DNA from: Polyodon spathula
Lineage: Eukaryota; Chordata; Actinopteri; Acipenseriformes; Polyodontidae
Reading direction: 5' to 3'
NCBI RefSeq assembly: GCF_017654505.1
Contig: NC_054537.1
Span: forward strand, 76,261,618-76,325,617
Length of the DNA: 64,000 nucleotides
Positions 1 through 11,869 of this stretch are shown here, piece by piece. Position 1 is the stretch's first letter; each line of letters opens with the position of its first letter. The position numbers and the translations under genes were made by a program. The notes below the pieces were generated by a model, which worked only from the letters and a program-made list of their open reading frames with translations, was not told the origin of the DNA and searched no databases.

Positions 1-354
1 AGCAAAGCGGTGTACAATTGTGAATGAATCTGGTTTACCGAATCATTATTATTAGCCTACATTATAAGAAAATGTTTTTATCTGTCATCTAAAAGTTGTT
101 GCATGCCTTGCACGCCACTGCTATTCAGTATTTTCCCGGAAATTAAAATGCCGTTTTGTTTTGACTCCGACATTGTAATGAGTTTGTCAGAGCTATGTGC
201 TTTGCAGGACAGCCACTATTTACTGCAGTGTTGTGTGGTGACTTTGTGCAACAGTACTATCCATCACATCAGCTAAAACACTGCCTAACGCTAACAATCT
301 AATCCTAAATATTTGACAGAAAATGATGATGCTTTAGTTGGTAAACTTACAGAA

Positions 355-545
355 CTCATTGTTGGAAATCTCCAGTGTGATTTTTGACGAGTCTCTCGAT
401 GCCTCGGATTGTCCAGTTCTGTCAATTTTCTTTTCTATTTATGATTTCAAGGCGAATAAACCAGTTTTGTGCTGATGTTAAGTTCATACCTTCTGCAGAT
501 GTTAGCTCTGTCAGCACAGCGGTTGCCCAGACGTTCGCAAAATAC
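355..545 (+). mobile_element. Possible hAT-type transposase fragment
   Basis: The plus-strand translation reads roughly EISSVIFDESLDASDCPVLS and continues with IFFSIYDF, then one stop and a frame break. The pattern 'VIFDEs.D....vL' resembles the first catalytic-Asp block of ZBED/hAT transposases. It is short and decayed, with no termini identified. It lies inside a CEP72 intron or beyond exon 6. Confidence 0.35.
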
Positions 546-945
546 TAGCTAACTTGCACATTCTGCTTCTCATACATGGCAAAACTTGCCAGGGACATTA
601 AACTTAAATCAGAAATCAGAACTGCTACGCATCATATTCCACATGTAAAGTGTGTATACTGAGAATTTTATTTCCCAATTTTTCCTATTGTTTCAATTAA
701 AAAATGTTTTTACCAATGTTCTCTCTATTTTAAGATTTGTAAAATAAAATTTTGTTAAGATAAAAACCAAACAGGCGGAATGCTAGAAATGGGTTACCTA
801 GTCATGTTATTGAGGCAGAATCACTTGGATCTATATAAGTAACTATAAGTAACCAAGTAACTACTAGGAACCAGTCGAGCTCAGGAGGTTATTTTAATGT
901 TTTTCATATAAAGTACAACAGAGTAGATCACCTTTGGGTGTTTAC

Positions 946-1016
946 CTGCTTTGAAGTAGCACTTTCATCTCCTTCATGATAACCATTTAAACCTTGGACA
1001 TCTTTCTTAGGGTTAC
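946..1016 (-). CDS. CEP72: CEP72 probable coding exon 6
   Basis: A 71-nt open segment between a TTTTCAG acceptor and a GTAAAC donor. It is in the phase required by exon 5 and codes for NPKKDVQGLNGYHEGDESAT followed by SKQ. The sequence is not strongly conserved. The call rests on splice sites, phase and position, and on the matching human region being low-complexity and variable. Confidence 0.55.
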
Positions 1017-4000
1017 CTGAAAACAACAAACATTTGTTAAACTATTGTTTAAATTAGAAATTACAGCTTGTAGGACACTGCAGAAATACATAATACCCCT
1101 TTGGCTAAAATATAAATCATAAAGGAAGCTATTTATTTTTTTATTATTTATTTCAAATTAACACAGCAGCATTGACTTTAAATTGCCTTAAACAGCTGCA
1201 ACATTTATTCAAGCAGCACTTATTTAAGGGCTGTATTTATTGGAAGTAGCAGTAAAAAAAATTTATTTTTTTTTTATATATAAAATAAAATCAACCAATA
1301 GAAGATCTGCATTTTCTCTGCAGCAGTCCAATCATAAATGAGCAAAGGTGGGACATAAACAGTTGAAGGTGTTTAGTAGGTTTAACCAATGGGAGAGAGT
1401 GAACGTGTGGGTGGCTGCAAGTCGCAAAAGGGTGATGTAGGTGCTCCAACAAGGACAAACACAAAGTTCACGGTTCAAGGTATTTCTTTTAATTCCCTTT
1501 CGGTCTCCTTGACTGGATTTAAATGGGTATTGCCAGCGTCAAAACAAGGGGGGTTGCAGTCCCGAAAATAATAATATACAGTAAGCACAGAAACAACACA
1601 GATACGTCTCCAAACAGAGCGTGCTCTGGGTGGAGGTGCGGTGCTTGATCCAGGGGTACGCGTGTTCGTGTTCAGGTACAGTGACGTCCGGGTCTAATAC
1701 GGTCTAATAAAGCGGCAGCTCCTGGGATTAGTATTAACCGTCTGGTGAAGACAAACTTACACAGTAGCTGCCCCAACACAACACTAGCAGTTTCCCCTTT
1801 CTCCGTTCCTCCCATTAACCACAACAAAAGGAACCGATCACGACGTCACGTCCCCCTAATGTACCCATAGCCCCACCCCCTCCGACAGCTAGTTCAATCA
1901 CGTCTCCTCCAATTCATGAATGAAGCTTCGCTCACCGTACTAGGGCGATGACTCCTGGTACCGTGACGTCGTCCCTTTCCTGAATGGCCGGCTTCCGACT
2001 GACCCTGCAACGAACTGCCAAACCATTCAGTACGGGGCACGTAATTCCTGCTGTGCAGTGCTCTCACAGGTCAAGAGGGAGATTGTTGATCCAGATTCTT
2101 TCACTCTTTGTCACAGAGTCAAATATCTGCCCCTTGTTATACAGGTGTCCAATCACGAGTGAGCAGAGGCAGGACATAATTGTGAGTTTACCAATGGGAA
2201 TATCAAAGATCTGCCCTGGTTTTACAGCTGTCCTGTCATTAGTGAGCAGAGGTGGGACATAAATATGTTACAGTTGGGTGAAAGAATAGCTGGGCCACTG
2301 TTACACTTTTTTGGACAAACCCGGACTGATGTTCAATGTGATGGAGATGCAGAAGCGTAGGGATACAGTACATCACAATGAGTAAGCAAGAACTGGCTTT
2401 CAGATGGCACGATGAAGGCACCAATTCCTAAAATAGAAGGATTTATGTGGAATTACTTTCTCGGATACTTTCTATGACAGCACGTTAAGCAATCACTTGT
2501 CAATAGACACGGTATTCTCAGGGTACCTCCAACAAGATTCAGAATGACTTAATCTCTTCGGTGTCTCAGTTTTGCTAGATGCTATAAAAAGGATAAGTAC
2601 AGGAAGCCAGGTCCGTAGCTGTACTGGGAAACGCAGCCCAGCTGTCTTGTGTTTTCAGATATGTGCTGACAGTGGCCCAAACGAACGGTTGTTTTTTTTT
2701 TTCTCCCCCAATGGAAAGATTCCCTGCACTCTGGTTTTATTTTTGAATAAATTAAACATGTAGCAGGGCGATTGCTCTGCACATGGGGAAATTAGTGTTG
2801 GTGTAAATTACATGTAGAAACATGTTTGTTTTGTGTGGTCAGGTGGTGACTGGATGATTAATTGTCAACCAACCCCTGGCCACATGAGATAAAAGAACAA
2901 AGAGTGTTTGTGAGAGTGAGTGGGAGAGAGAGAGAGAGAGAGCGCGAGCAGGAATACGTGTATTGCACCGTGATAACTAAAGATTGGGTGTGCTTATGCT
3001 GGGTTTGTAGGGTTTTGTTTAAACTGTTCCTATGTTTTGTTTTCTTATTATTAAAAGTGCGCAGAAAACACTAAACAGCAGTGCCCATGTCTGGCTCAAA
3101 GGGTGCAGACCAGCCTTGCACGGGCACTGCGCCACAAGCACCTTACCTTGTAAAGGATAAAGTTCAGCCTCTTGGGCCTTCTTCACTGATCCGGTTATTA
3201 CTGGAGGTTTACTCAAATCCCAGTTGCACTTTGCAATGAGGTTTAGCACAGCCTCATCATCCTCATCAAGCACAGAGCATTTTTTAGACAGACTGCTCAC
3301 ATACGACGCCCTCGGTTGATTAGTCCTATAAAAATAGAATTATTATAGCACCAACTTAATATTCATATACTAGTATCAACATCATAGCACAATTTTCACC
3401 AGTAGGTCTATGTTTTAACTTTACATTAACATTTTATGAGGGAAAACTGAATTAGTAATGCACAGGAACATATATTACGTACAATATATTACATAACATA
3501 TGCTTTTAACTTTCTTCTTGTGTCATCGATTTACGTGGCAGAATTTGTTTTTGAACAAGATTTTATAAGTTTGTGAACCCCCTAGGACTTTCACATATTT
3601 CAAACCAAAAATGTTATCAGATATTAATCTAAGTTGTAGTAATAGATAAAGATAACCTGATTAAACAAATGACACAAAAACATGATACTTTTTCAACATT
3701 TATTTATCTACAAATGATTCAACTTTCAATATCCATGTGTGAAAATGTATGTGAACCTTTAGACTCAATAACTGGTGGCAGCCCTTTGAGCAGCAGTGAC
3801 TTCAGCTAAGCATTTCCTGTAACTGTTAGTATGTCTGTCACATCGGTTTTTAGCAATTTTGGCCCATTCCTCCTTACAGAACTGCTTCAACTTGGTGACA
3901 TTTGAGGGCTTCCTTGCATGGACAGCTCGCTTCAGGTCCTGCCACAACATTTCGATGGGGTTTAGGTCCGGACTTTGACTAGGCCATTCTAAAACGCGGA

Positions 4001-7000
4001 ATTTCTTCAAAATCAAACCATCACACTCCCACCACCTTGCTTGATGGTGGGGAAGAGGTTCTTCTGTTCGTGTTTGTTTGATTTTCGCCAAACATAACGT
4101 TTCTCATTGAGGCCAAAAAGTTCTACCATTGACTTGTCTGTCCAGAGAAAACTTGTGTCAAACTGTTTAGATAAAACTGTTCACATGGTGAAGATGAAAG
4201 AGTTTTAGTTTACTTGTACCTCTTGTTGCCTGTTTCTGATTCAGGAGAAGAGGATTCTTGGTTTTCAAATGGTAATTCTGTACCAAAATGCAGAATGGCT
4301 GCTTTACGTTCACTGTCTCTGACTGGACGATCATCTATAAAAAAATAAGAATAGAAAAAAATATATACTGACATACCATACAGTGAAATATCACCATAAA
4401 AAGTACTGCATGTACTTGGAGCACATACCTAATTTTCTTAGGTTGGGAAGCATATGTACAATGAAGAGCCGGTAATCTGGTTCACTTTTCACTACAGGAT
4501 TTAGTCTGAGGTCCAACTCTGTCAAGGCGGTCAGATTTCGAAGATGAAAGATTTCATTTAATGAAGGAATACTATTATAATATAGATTGAGTTTTTCAAG
4601 CAGCTTTAAATGTTGAATCCCCTGTAAGAAAAGAGAAAGTGTTTATTTGAATTACACATATTTAATGAAAGGTCCAACTCAAATCAAAAAAGGAAGTAAC
4701 AATAGTTAGCTAACATGATTGGTGTTGAGGTTTAAGGCACAGTTAAAAAAAGATGGGGCTCTATTTTAAAAGGTCTTAAAAGTGAAAGATATGTTTAATT
4801 CTATATGAATTGTGTGGTCCGTCCCCCCCCCCCCCCAAGGACCCAATTATTAACATTACTACAGTCAATAAAAATAGAAATAAAAATACAACATCAAAGC
4901 ATGCATTAATGACACCTGAGCCTACAGGTTTGATATAAGGAGTGTTTTTAGTTTGTTTGTTTTTTTAATAGTTAACGTCAAACTCCTTAAAAAAAAACAA
5001 AAGAGCTTTTTTCGTGGGATTATATTTACTCAAAATTTAGACACATCCCACTTAAAGCACAACATACTGAATACCTGAAATGTAACACCCATCAACTGTT
5101 CGTTTTCTGTAAATAGCCATTGAACACAAACTTTTCTGCTTTTTTGTACATATTCCTGCATTAAAATTTTAAAAAAGAAACTCAATTTAAAACAATGCTG
5201 CTACTGTATCTCTACTGATGTCCTATGTATGTTTAAGTTTCAACATTTTAGCCCTGCATGCCATCTTTTCAAGGTCCTTTGTATGGCTGCAAGTGAAACG
5301 TATCATAATATAAACATTTCTACACGAGTTTGTATTTAGTGGCCAGGACATTTAAATTAATGGTGCTTGGATCAAGCCTTTATGATTAGCAGACTTTGCT
5401 ATTTATCTGCACCTGCTTTAGTGGAACCGAAAGTAACATGTATAGTCGCAACACAAAACTATTTCGTCAGTTAAAAAAGAGAAAAACCACAAAAAGTGAT
5501 TTCTATAATTTCTAATTGTTCTACTGAAAGATTTAAATTAAAGTAGAGATTCAGCTTTAGAATTATTGCATAACATGCATAAAATGAAAAATTGAAAAAT
5601 GAAAAACTCCCTAATCGCCTTCTAATACGTTACTTGGGAAAGGGTTACAAATAAGTATGCTGAAAGGACAGAAAACAGTTTTTGGGGATTCAGATTCAGA
5701 CCTAGTATTCAAACTAGTATTCAAACTAGTTATCTGTGTGCAGTGAGTGTCAAGAAGACATCTTAAATACTCAGAAAGATCTAATCCCCCCCCCCCCAAG
5801 AAAAAAAAAACACGAGTGTTATATATTAATATTACTTCCAGTAACATTAAAATAATCTGAGATTGTGAAGTGAGGAAGATCCTAAAATGTCCTCTTTGTC
5901 ATACACACTTACAAAAGCAATGCATTTATGTGTATTATGCTTCTCAGTGTTTGTTGATCAGTTTGTGTACCTTTATATTTCCACGAATGTAGACTATCCT
6001 CTGGAAAAAAAAACTACAGCCTTGTTAGTGTTGCAAGTCATTTCCCAGTGGGTACTGAAGTTAGGTGAAATCCTGTTGGCTAGTGGATGAGCTAGTTCAT
6101 TTTGAGCATTAAGAGGTGTCTCTACCGATGTCATTATTAAGCCCCTTTCACACTGGCACTACTACCCGGGTCCCGACCTGGGTTCTGGCTACCCGGGTTA
6201 CAATCAAACGTAGTGTGAAACCATGTACCTAGGATTTACCCAGGTTAACCCCAGTTGAGCGAGACAAAATGCATGATGGCCATTTGTAAGCCAACAAAAT
6301 AACTATTTCACTTCCACAAGAAATGTTTCTGTTGGGCCGACGGTTCAATCCAGAGAAGCTTGGATGGAATTATCCGTAACAAGCTGCTTCCAGGGCACTG
6401 ACATGTGCATTGTGTACTTGCGTTTGTCACCCAGGTCAACCATGCTTTACCAATAGCAGTGTGAAATCGCATAGCCGACCCGCATGACACCGGTACCTGA
6501 CACAGGTAGGTTTCGACCCGAGTAGAGCATGCCACTGTGAAACGAGCTTTAGACATTTTACAAGAGTGTTGTCCTATTGTATGATTTTTAAAGATTCCTC
6601 CCTGCTGAGAATCTGCATACTGTATTACCTTAGAGGCCAACACAATCACACAAATAACCTCCTTCACCCCCAGTAATACTTCATGCTGCTAATTAAAAAG
6701 GTTAAAAAAAACTCACCTCTATTGAGACCAGTGCATTTCGAGAAAGGTCCAGAGTTTTTAAACGACAAAAGTTCTTCAGGGAGTTTCCCAAATGGTAGAT
6801 TTTTCCTTCATAGGTTCCTGGCAGCAACAATGTTCTGACATCCACTGAAAAAAAAAAAAAAAAAAAAAGTAGTAGTTTTTATTATTTGTCACACCGAAAA
6901 AAAAAAAAAAGTGTTCATTCAATAAATGTATTACCTGTTACCAGTTATACATTGTTGGTCTATTAAAATAATTAAAAAAAAAAAAAAAAAAAAAAAAACT

Positions 7001-7431
7001 GTGGAGAAAATGCAAAAGCTAAAAAATAACATAGGATCAGATTCTGTCATTTTAAATGTATGTCATTAGCAGAGGCACTGAAATAATTTTTATAGTTGGG
7101 GTGCTGAAATAAACTGTAACTCCTGTATATTATGTAACCCCCAGCACCCCTAGTTCCAGCGTTCCTGGTCATTAGCTGGAGAATGTTTGGCATAAAGTTT
7201 TGTGACAGATTAGACTCCTTGCACATTATCCACACTAATATGAAACTTCAGTTTTTAATCTGTAGGATATGTGCAGTAGGTCAGCTAATTAATCTTTTAA
7301 TACGAGTTTCATGTGTACTTTGGTTATAATACGCATTAAAAAGTTAATGAAAATTAAGGAAACCAAATGCAGTTATTTTACGGTTTGTACGCACATCAAA
7401 ACGTGTTTCTGCAGTAAACCACAGTTTTACA

Positions 7432-7478
<47 letters not shown>

Positions 7479-7880
7479 ATGCATGTTAGAATACATGGTT
7501 TAACTGTTGTTCTGCATAATCTGTCGAAATGTTTATTATAATGAAGGAAACACAAGTAGTGAAATTACATAGCAAAATATGACTGAATTTGATATTGCAG
7601 AATGACAAATAATAATGGGTATGCAGTGGGCGTGGGTATTATAAGCATCAGTATACTAGGGATAAACGTTCAAATGTGGGTAAGAGTCGTCCTGTCACAT
7701 AAACAAATCCAAATATCGTAGTACTTTATTTTCTGTAGTAATTAACTGTAACGCTGGGACTTCTATTAATATTCTTTGTAGAATATTGGGAATGTGAACG
7801 TATTTACCTAGATTCTGGTGTTGTAGTTGTACTCGTTCCCTAATCCATTCTTCTGTTATTGACACTTTCTCCGCCGCCAT
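946..7880 (-). CDS. CEP72: CEP72, centrosomal protein of 72 kDa (5' part, six coding exons, gene continues beyond left edge)
   Basis: Leucine-rich-repeat protein of centriolar satellites and the centrosome; in mammals it works with KIZ/PCM1-linked factors in spindle-pole and cilium organisation (family knowledge). Coding exons on the minus strand: 7880-7808, 6844-6717, 4621-4429, 4334-4220, 3325-3147 and 1016-946. All have AG acceptors and GT donors and join in frame to 253 codons, against about 650 in human. The N-terminal residues are followed by LRR-type segments (LKTLDLSRNALVSIEG, LEKLNLYYNSIPSL, LTELDLRLNPVVKSEPDYRL) and an LRR cap (LPNLRKLDDRPVRDSERKA). The acidic block DEDDEAVLNLIAKCNWDL is diagnostic against human CEP72. 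The start was placed at ATG 7880 (A at -3, G at +4, protein MAAEKVSITEEW). SLC9A3 lies divergently, 26.6 kb away, as in human. The coiled-coil C-terminal half lies outside the window. Confidence 0.93.
1298..2275. repeat. Three diverged copies of a ~75-85-bp repeat, two in tandem
   Basis: Copies begin near 1300, 2120 and 2205. They share the skeleton ATCTGCCC...GTCCAATCA...GTGAGCAGAGG.GGGACATAA, and the first two continue with TTTA(A)CCAATGGGA. Copies two and three are adjacent. Copy one is separated from them by the GC-richer segment. Confidence 0.5.
1385..2115. repeat. Unclassified GC-richer insertion-like segment
   Basis: This block is clearly more GC-rich than its surroundings and has no long convincing ORF. 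It lies between diverged copies of a repeat of about 75-85 bp (see 1298-2275), as if inserted into a tandem pair. No clear terminal repeats or duplications were found, so the element class is unknown. It sits in the CEP72 intron after exon 5. Confidence 0.3.
2922..2941. repeat. (GA)n microsatellite
   Basis: Simple dinucleotide run in the CEP72 intron between exons 5 and 6. Confidence 0.9.
3147..3325 (-). CDS. CEP72: CEP72 coding exon 5
   Basis: Residues 170-230. It contains the acidic CEP72 signature (VLDEDDEAVLNLIAKCNWDL) followed by SKPPVITGSVKKAQEAELYP. Acceptor TTATAG, donor GTAAGG after CCTTTACAAG. The open frame continuing past the donor is intronic read-through. Confidence 0.93.
3560..4170 (-). 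mobile_element. Tc1/mariner element fragment with C-terminal transposase
   Basis: The minus-strand ORF 4091-3765 ends with the last third of a Tc1-type transposase: [20 protein letters not shown] (the Glu of DD34E lies in NPIE) and a C-terminus AAQRAATSY. The sequence toward 4165 codes for more upstream transposase (FWPQ-like block) with an in-frame stop. The N-terminal DNA-binding part is absent. It lies in the CEP72 intron between exons 4 and 5 on the same strand as the gene. It is a dead fragment. Confidence 0.85.
4220..4334 (-). CDS. CEP72: CEP72 coding exon 4
   Basis: Residues 132-170, beginning DDRPVRDSERKAAILHFGTE, which matches the human segment after the LRRs. Acceptor TTATAG. The donor GTACAA is weaker than its neighbours but gives the correct phase into exon 5. 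A Tc1 fragment occupies much of the following intron. Confidence 0.9.
4429..4621 (-). CDS. CEP72: CEP72 coding exon 3 (LRR and LRR cap)
   Basis: Residues 68-132. Acceptor TTACAG, donor GTATGT. It codes for two further LRRs and the start of the cap, including NLYYNSIPSL, LDLRLNPVVK, SEPDYRLFIVHMLP and NLRKLD. The intron phase matches exon 4, where the split Asp codon is completed. Confidence 0.95.
6139..6549. mobile_element. MITE with 20-bp imperfect terminal inverted repeats
   Basis: The left end AAGCCCCTTTCACACTGGCA and the inverted right end AAGCTCGTTTCACAGTGGCA match at 17 of 20 positions. The interior is GC-rich with several ACCCGGG-like motifs and no coding potential. Target duplication is unclear (perhaps 2-3 bp), so the superfamily was not assigned; a PIF/Harbinger type is possible. 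It lies in the CEP72 intron between exons 2 and 3. Confidence 0.65.
6717..6844 (-). CDS. CEP72: CEP72 coding exon 2 (LRR)
   Basis: Residues 25-67. Acceptor TTTCAG, donor GTGAGT. It contains LLLPGTYEGKIYHLGNSL and the first clear LRR, LKTLDLSRNALVSIE, closely matching the human protein in register. A run of plus-strand A (a T-rich tract on the coding strand) lies directly upstream of the acceptor. Confidence 0.92.
7431..7477. repeat. (ATT)n microsatellite
   Basis: Uninterrupted trinucleotide run in CEP72 intron 1. Confidence 0.95.
7808..7880 (-). CDS. CEP72: CEP72 coding exon 1
   Basis: Codes for residues 1-24 (MAAEKVSITEEWIRERVQLQ onward) plus the first base of codon 25. The donor is GTAAAT right after CTAG. 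The ATG at 7880 sits in a good initiation context. The frame stays open a few codons further upstream, but there is no earlier ATG in it. Confidence 0.88.
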
Positions 7881-8287
7881 ACTCTCAAACAGCAAAGTTC
7901 ACAGGGTTGAGCGTGCGCACTGAGACCACTGGGGACCAATCACCATGCAGAAACATTCACTGTTGTACAAAATACAAAACACAGATCTGCCTGCGGATGC
8001 AAGTTTTTTTTTTTTTTTTAAAGGTAAATTGTAATTATACTGCAGATTATTCACATAAATGTATAATTTAGCTCAATCACTTAAGCGGTGCACAAACTTT
8101 ATTATTTAATTCCCAAAGAAAGAAAGAAACGTCATAGATAGTTCAAATTTAAAACAGAATGAATACTTCTATTTAGTGTTTTATTTCAGTCCTTTGTGAA
8201 ATGTAATCTACAGCTAACATCATTTGCAAATGACAACGTCTGTGTACTTATTAGATCCTAGATCCTCTCTCCAAACGGGATGGATGT

Positions 8288-8321
8288 ATTTATTTATTTA
8301 TTTATTTATTTATTTATTTGC
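8288..8321. repeat. (TTTA)n microsatellite
   Basis: Tetranucleotide run about 400 bp upstream of the CEP72 start codon. Confidence 0.9.
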
Positions 8322-9464
8322 GCGATAAAAAAAAAAAAACAAGCTGCGTGTTTAACCACACATTTGTACAATGGCTTTAAAAATGGTCAACGCCATTATT
8401 TAATATGTAGGTAACAGTATGAATGCGCTTACCTGAGAAGAAAAAAAACACGGCGAAATCTGCACTGCAGTCTTTTGTGTACCACTGGGCCAGCTACAGA
8501 CTTAATGTTTGCTAAGCGACCTAGGCTAAAGCGCGATAATTCCTGTGGTGGCGGGAAGATTTGTTTAGTCTTGTTTACAAATCTTATACTAAAGGGCATC
8601 TCTTAAACGTTCCCTATTGTATACAGTGCAGCATGGCAACGTGTTGTGAAACGTATTAGCCTAGCAACCTGTTATTATCGAAAACGATTGTAAATAATAG
8701 ATCTAAATAAGTGCTGATGAATTGTACAAAATATAGTACTTTTTTTACCAAGGCAAATTGACATATTAATCGTACTGGTAAATCATTTAAAGGGGGTGTT
8801 TAGAAAATATGTTGAATACTGTTTGTCAGTATTGAATTCAAAGCTGGTGGAATCCATGAAGATGCAACAGTATTTTCACAACAGTTAGTCGAACGATTCT
8901 CGCCATATCTGCGAAAAGATTGCTTTCAGTATGGCATACCTCCCTGCAAAGTATGTTTATTTTATAGTGACGTTTACATTAATCACAAACACAACCGGCT
9001 ATTTTGCTTTTGATTTGCGCTTATAAGGTTACCTTCTTAAATTTGAAAACGTGTTGGTTTTTTTTGCATCCAAATGAACTTGTCTAAAACATGAAAATGT
9101 TATACAAAAAAATCACAGCACAAGGATAAGATGAACAAAGTATGTGTTAAAAAAAAAAAAAAAACATCAGCAGTAAAGACATTAGGAAAGTCAATCCTGT
9201 AAACATGGCATGCGGAAATTGCCAAGATAAACCGACATGCACACAATTTAGTTTCTGTGTAATGAAAGTAGCGGTGGCAGATAGCGTCAGTTCTGATATT
9301 GTTATAATAGCGATATTGTTCCTTTTTTTAATGCTCATGTAGTTAAATTCAAGAGACACAGTAATTTAGGTGCTCTAGTGAATTAGAAGTTTCATGTAAC
9401 CATCTTTTAGTTTTTTTTTTTTTTTTTTTTCTTTGTAGTTTTTGTGACTTTTTTTTTTTCTCGA

Positions 9465-9611
9465 AAATCTTTTGTATAAAGTGGTTTGTGAAAAAAAAAG
9501 AAGTAAACTGATTGTGTTTTTTTTTGTGACTACATCAGTTAAATCTGGTTTCAAGCTTTGTGTAAAAAAATTCAAATGATTTGGAAATCTTTTGTATAAA
9601 GTGGTTTGTGA
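9465..9611. repeat. 27-bp direct repeat with 120-bp spacing
   Basis: AAATCTTTTGTATAAAGTGG followed by TTTGTGA occurs identically at 9465-9491 and 9585-9611. It suggests a recent local duplication or slippage in a T-rich region. The second copy opens the 'A' member of the diverged pair described at 9585-9770. Confidence 0.8.
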
Positions 9612-9770
9612 TGTATCTTCTGAAGTACAGTACCAGCAGCTTTATCAGATATCTATATGAAAGATATTTGCAATGTGTCTTGTACGTGATGTGTTAAAAG
9701 TAAACGTGTGCATGTGTTTACTTTTCTGTTCTGTTTATCACACTAGTTTTGCTGGAGTGCAGGCGAGTCA
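9585..9770 (+). repeat. Copy A of a diverged repeat pair (partner at 16640-16820)
   Basis: It shares with 16640-16820 an ordered series of matches: TTTRTGATSTAYCT, GTACCAGCA, a block like GTGTNTTSTACRTGATG, then TGTGTTTAC-TTTCTGTTCTGTTTA and TTTTGCT. The A copy shows no open exon. Whether this is an unnamed repeat family or a duplicated gene fragment is unknown. Confidence 0.45.
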
Positions 9771-10813
9771 TGCGGGCGTTGTTCCAATCCATCGTTGTGC
9801 AGAGTTAAGTGAGTTAAAAGGAGCTTTACATTTCTGAGTTTTTAAGAAGTCGCCATGATGTTATGACAAAACTAGAAATTATACAAAAGTAAATCTGTAC
9901 TAACAAGAACAATGTTTTAAGTTAAAATAACTGTAATAATTCACGCCCATACCAAGTTTCTCTTTAAGGATGGGTAGAAAACCTATATGGTTGAGAGAGT
10001 TAAGGCTGGTTCATACTTCAGATCGTTTCTGGTCGGAAGTCGAGGGTATCTGACCGTGTGCGACAGGTCGGAATTACATCACCCAGACTCTTGGGATGTG
10101 CGCCTTTTTTCATGCGTCTGCTTCCTGAAATCGCATGGGGTCGGATGATGTTGGAAAATGTCAACGTTTGCTGAATAGTCGTACGCTAGTGACTATCATG
10201 GAGCTCGATGAATTTAAAATAAGTTTGTAAACATACACATTATAAATAATAATAGAAATAGCGTTCGTGTGTATTATTCAGAAAACAAATTGAAAACGAC
10301 TGGAGAGAATGTAAAGCCTGCTGGAGAAAACTGATAGATCTGTGGACACACTTTGCTGAAATTGCTAGTCGCTATACATGGGCAGTGTGACTGCAAATCC
10401 TTTTGTGCCATTGGCATCGCTGTGTATTTGAAGCAATGGCCCCAGTCTGTTTAATGGTTAAACCTTTCACATGTCATTCGAAAAATGTCTCTCACGGTCA
10501 CATACCTGCACCTTCTAATTAATGTATAGCATTCTCCCTTTCGGATTCTCTTGGTTGAGAGGACCGATGTAACAACAGTGTCGCTTTTGATTTTTTTAAA
10601 CCTCTTTTATACAGTATAAGGGGTACAAACTCAGCACTTATTGGGATTTTGGTGGGAAAAGCCTTTTTATGGTATTGGTATGTCAAGTTGTGGGCTTTGT
10701 GCCATTGATTGGGTTGAGTAGTAGCTATCAGCTGTTGTCTAAATACTTCAAGGTGAAGGCTGCGTTATCTCATTGTAAAACTTACCTGTGGGCAACAAAC
10801 TGTTTTAGGGCAT

Positions 10814-11458
10814 TGTCACAAAGAGGGCCGAAGTGGGCGGCGTCAGAACCAGGAAAGGAATACACACAGACAGGACGGATGAAATGAAACAATGATGGCG
10901 CCTGCTTGCGCTGGTTTATTGCAAAATAAAAGGGTTGAACAAACAGAAACAGGACACGGCACTCTACGCCAAAATAAAAGACATAAACAAAACGAACTAC
11001 ACTTAACAAAACGGTGCACGGACAGACACGCTGACAAACACGGTGAGTTTTGAATACACAAGTATCGTGCTGGTCCCACCAGCGCTCAATAGGAATTGTT
11101 GTAAACGATTTCTCCTCCTGTTCTCCACTCATCGAACACCCAACCGCGAGTGGGTGAAAACATGCTGCTTTTATGCAGTTGTACCAAGACTCGATTCCTA
11201 ATCAATCATTCATTTGGAGTCTCGGTACAACTGCACATGAATTAATAAAGTGCAATTCCCCTTGCTCACATATTATTACTTTTTACTTGCACATGAAGTG
11301 CTGTGCAATCCTCATGCCTAAATACAAATATACATTTTAAACACTTGTGTTACACAGACCCGTTTATATCCCGTGTACCAATGACTATACACCAACATTT
11401 AACAAACCACACGTAACATAAAACAGATAATATACACAGGGGAGGGAACTTTGTCACA
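10814..11458 (-). repeat. 3' LTR of the 3.1-kb element
   Basis: 645 bp, TG...CA ends. It lies next to a polypurine tract in the interior (11459-11472, C-rich on the plus strand), so this is the 3' LTR of a minus-oriented element. Confidence 0.88.
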
Positions 11459-11869
11459 TATACCCCCCTCTGTGCAAAGCACACATGGCCTCAATGGCCA
11501 CCTCACCCCTTAAAAACCCAAAAGTCCAACACAAAGTCCAGGGCTAGGACCGGAGGCTTCAAGGGGGCCACAGGTCATAAGGCTGTCAGCAGCAATGCTG
11601 ACAGCGGGGTGGCATACTCCTGCCAGGGTAGTCCTGGCAGTGGAAAGGCTGCTTGGGGGGTGGTCTCCTGACCTCCCCCCTTCTTCGGAGCCAGCAGCTC
11701 CCCTTGGTTGGGCTCCGACCACAGTGCTTCCGGCAGCGAAGAAGCTGCAGTGGGAGCAGGTCTCTGGACCTCCCCCCCGATCTCCGGCAGCGAAACTGCT
11801 GCTGGGGTTGGTGGTCTCCAGACCTCCTCCCCCTTCTTCGTGGCCGGCAGCTCCCCTTGGTGGGGTTCC

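Noticed and set aside
7878..7895. Upstream start for CEP72
   Set aside because: The extra codons begin with TTG. ATG 7880 is the first in-frame ATG and has a good context.
10012..10170. MITE starting AAGGCTGGTTCATACTTC
   Set aside because: The start resembles MITE ends, but no matching inverted end was found.
10782..11132. Minus-strand ORFs inside the LTRs, also at 13169-13630 and 38384-38676
   Set aside because: They recur because the LTR itself is repeated. They are non-coding LTR sequence with no domain.
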